NCBI GenBank assembly: GCA_007129135.1 | Contig: SKWB01000148.1 | Coordinates: forward strand, 1-23,117 | DNA length: 23,117 nucleotides | Origin: Halococcaceae archaeon | GTDB lineage: Archaea > Halobacteriota > Halobacteria > Halobacteriales > Halalkalicoccaceae | Direction of reading: 5' to 3' | Shown here: positions 21,829-23,117 of the stretch, in pieces | How positions within the stretch are numbered: the first letter of the stretch is position 1 | Layout: each line of letters starts with the position of its first letter | Program-made: the position numbers and the translations under genes | Notes under the pieces: model-generated | Told to the model about the DNA's origin: nothing | Databases searched by the model: none | Seen by the model: only the letters and a program-made list of their open reading frames with translations

Positions 21829-22551
21829 TCAGAGCCCGAACGACTCGTCGCCCCCGAGGACGTGGACCTCGCAGTCGGCCCCGCTCGCCGCCACCTCGCT
21901 CTCGAACTCGTCGGTACTGATCTCGATCGGCGGGAACGTGTCGTAGTGCATCGGCGCGACGTGATCGACGCCGAGCCAGTCGGCGGCGACCGCCGCCTGC
22001 CACGGCCCCATCGTGAAGTGGTCGCCGACCGGGAGCGCGGCGGCGTCGGGTTCGAGGTACGGGCCGATCACCTCGCGCATCTCGGTCATCAGACCCGTGT
22101 CGCCGGCGTGGTAGAAGGTGGTGCTCTCCTCGTCTTCGACCTGGGTCGGCTTCGTGTCGGAGATCACGTAGCCGGCGGGCATCCCCGCGCTGGCGTCGTA
22201 CTCGGTCATGATGCCGTTGGTGTGGTCCGCGCGGTGCATCGTCACGAACGCGTCGCCACACTCGACGGTGCCGCCGATGTTCATCCCCATCCCGCCGACG
22301 GCCTCCTCGAAGCCCATCTCCTCCTGACAGTAGGAGACGAGTTCGGGCGTCGCGACGAGCGTCGCCTCCGAGAACTCCCCCGCGTGGGCGATGTGGTCGG
22401 CGTGGCCGTGGGTGAGCAGCACGTAGTCGGGCGTCTCTACGTCCCCCGGTTCGAGGTCGGTCTTCGGGTTGTCGAAGAAGGGGTCGATCAGCAGGTCGGT
22501 GTCGCCGACCGAGACGTGCCAGGTCGAGTGGCCGTGCCAGGTGAGTTCCAT
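21829..22551 (-). CDS. UPF0173 family metal-dependent hydrolase (metallo-beta-lactamase fold)
   Basis: A 240-residue metallo-beta-lactamase-fold protein. The metal motif THGHADH gives H48, H50, D52 and H53. Later ligands are the histidine in MHRADHTNG, the aspartate in YHAGDTGL and the histidine in PMHYDTFP. The opening [13 protein letters not shown] and LIDPFFDNP are hallmarks of UPF0173 enzymes, relatives of UlaG-type lactonases; the substrate is not known. The ATG at 22551 is preferred over the upstream in-frame start at 22620. It matches the family N-terminus and has GTTTTAT about 30 bases before it. It is divergent from the FAH-family gene, with 100 bases between the starts. Confidence 0.92.
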   Translation of the reverse strand: MELTWHGHSTWHVSVGDTDLLIDPFFDNPKTDLEPGDVETPDYVLLTHGHADHIAHAGEFSEATLVATPELVSYCQEEMGFEEAVGGMGMNIGGTVECGDAFVTMHRADHTNGIMTEYDASAGMPAGYVISDTKPTQVEDEESTTFYHAGDTGLMTEMREVIGPYLEPDAAALPVGDHFTMGPWQAAVAADWLGVDHVAPMHYDTFPPIEISTDEFESEVAASGADCEVHVLGGDESFGL

Positions 22552-22580
22552 GGTCGTCCCGTGGTTCGCCCGAGAGCGGG

Positions 22581-22628
22581 ATAAAACCACCCGGGGCGAC
22601 GAAGCCTGCCGGTGTCTCAACGCTTTTT
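22581..22628. promoter_or_regulatory. Divergent promoters of the UPF0173 and FAH-family genes
   Basis: GTTTTAT on the minus strand (22581-22587) is 30 bases before the ATG at 22551. CTTTTT on the plus strand (22623-22628) is 24-29 bases before the ATG at 22652. Both fit leaderless transcripts. Confidence 0.55.
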
Positions 22629-22651
22629 CCCCACCCGCGGGAGTGTCGGGT

Positions 22652-23117
22652 ATGCACTACGCGAGGTTCCGCGATCCGGCGGGTGCGGTGCGACGGGGCG
22701 AGTACCGGGAGGGCGAGGTCAGCTTCGGTGGCGAGAGCTACGCCGAGGGGGACGTCCAGTTCCTCCCGCCGTGTGAGCCCTCGAAGATCGTCTGTATCGG
22801 CCGGAACTACGCGGCCCACGCGGCCGAACTCGACAACGAGGTGCCCGATCGGCCGCTGCTCTTCCTGAAGGGCCCGAACACGCTCGCCGCCCACGGCGAT
22901 ACGATCACCCTCCCCGCCGGGAAGGAGCGCGTCGACCACGAGGCCGAACTCGCGGTCGTGATCGGCGAGGGGTGTCGGAACGTCCCCGCCGAGGACGCAG
23001 AGGGCGTGATCGCGGGCTACACCTGCCTGAACGACGTCTCGAACCGCGACGACCAGCGCGAGGAACAGAACTGGATCCGCGGGAAGGCGTTCGACGGCGC
23101 CGCGCCGATCGGACCGG
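22652..23117 (+). CDS. Fumarylacetoacetate hydrolase (FAH) family protein, partial
   Basis: The first 155 residues of a gene cut by the window end. [21 protein letters not shown], spanning the short N-terminal domain and the core, is the FAH-family signature. [11 protein letters not shown] and [11 protein letters not shown] follow, the latter with the glutamates that bind the catalytic metal. [14 protein letters not shown] and the helix leading to [11 protein letters not shown] are also in place. The family includes fumarylacetoacetate hydrolases, acylpyruvate hydrolases, oxaloacetate decarboxylases and the 2-keto-3-deoxy-pentonate dehydratase of halophilic sugar oxidation. The exact reaction cannot be chosen from this half. 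The third metal ligand and the end of the protein lie outside the window. Confidence 0.93.
   Translation, partial: MHYARFRDPAGAVRRGEYREGEVSFGGESYAEGDVQFLPPCEPSKIVCIGRNYAAHAAELDNEVPDRPLLFLKGPNTLAAHGDTITLPAGKERVDHEAELAVVIGEGCRNVPAEDAEGVIAGYTCLNDVSNRDDQREEQNWIRGKAFDGAAPIGP

Noticed and set aside
1..23117. tRNA, rRNA or CRISPR array
   Set aside because: I saw no T-loop/acceptor pairing, no rRNA-like conserved blocks and no regularly spaced direct repeats when reading both strands. A covariance-model scan would settle small RNAs.

Overview
The window looks like chromosomal DNA of a halophilic archaeon (class Halobacteria). It is very GC-rich and the predicted proteins are rich in Asp and Glu. Most genes lack a Shine-Dalgarno sequence and instead have an AT-rich TATA-like element about 22-30 bases before the start codon, the pattern of leaderless haloarchaeal transcripts. 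Several families are typical of the group: HTH_10/bacterio-opsin-activator regulators, short haloarchaeal winged-helix proteins and DUF5799. I do not name a genus. I count 23 protein genes, the last cut by the window edge, and see no rRNA, tRNA, CRISPR array or insertion sequence.

Layout. 1-4.0 kb: a GNAT acetyltransferase, glycerol dehydrogenase (gldA), a Nudix hydrolase, and a two-gene operon of a PHP phosphoesterase and an asparagine-synthase-like ATPase. 4.1-9.7 kb: a regulatory block. A short winged-helix gene and an HTH_10 regulator form one operon, transcribed away from a 1433-residue sensor-regulator (winged helix, six PAS, two GAF, BAT, HTH_10). 9.9-12.2 kb: purL. 12.1-14.3 kb: the dhaKLM operon, a PTS-type dihydroxyacetone kinase. 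14.4-18.2 kb: an amino-acid block with an ornithine cyclodeaminase/mu-crystallin family reductase divergent from a DAO-family flavoenzyme, then an Lrp regulator overlapping a class I aminotransferase. 18.6-23.1 kb: an enolase-superfamily enzyme, a thioredoxin-like protein, a 47-residue haloarchaeal protein, DUF5799, OsmC, a UPF0173 metallo-hydrolase and the start of a fumarylacetoacetate-hydrolase-family gene.

How the genes may work together. GldA (glycerol to dihydroxyacetone) and DhaKLM (dihydroxyacetone to DHAP) are consecutive steps of one route, although they lie about 10.5 kb apart. DhaM has only the EIIA domain, so HPr and enzyme I must be encoded elsewhere. The reductase, flavoenzyme, aminotransferase and Lrp genes suggest amino-acid or imino-acid turnover. 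The enolase-type enzyme and the FAH-family enzyme could belong to a sugar-acid pathway, but each has its own promoter and they are not adjacent. The thioredoxin-like and OsmC proteins suggest thiol or peroxide chemistry.

No clearly new multi-gene defence or mobile system was found. The most notable items are a small family of REP-like hairpins that sits in-frame inside two genes and upstream of two promoters, an inverted repeat over the dhaK core promoter, and the double-ended DNA-binding sensor beside its divergent regulatory operon.
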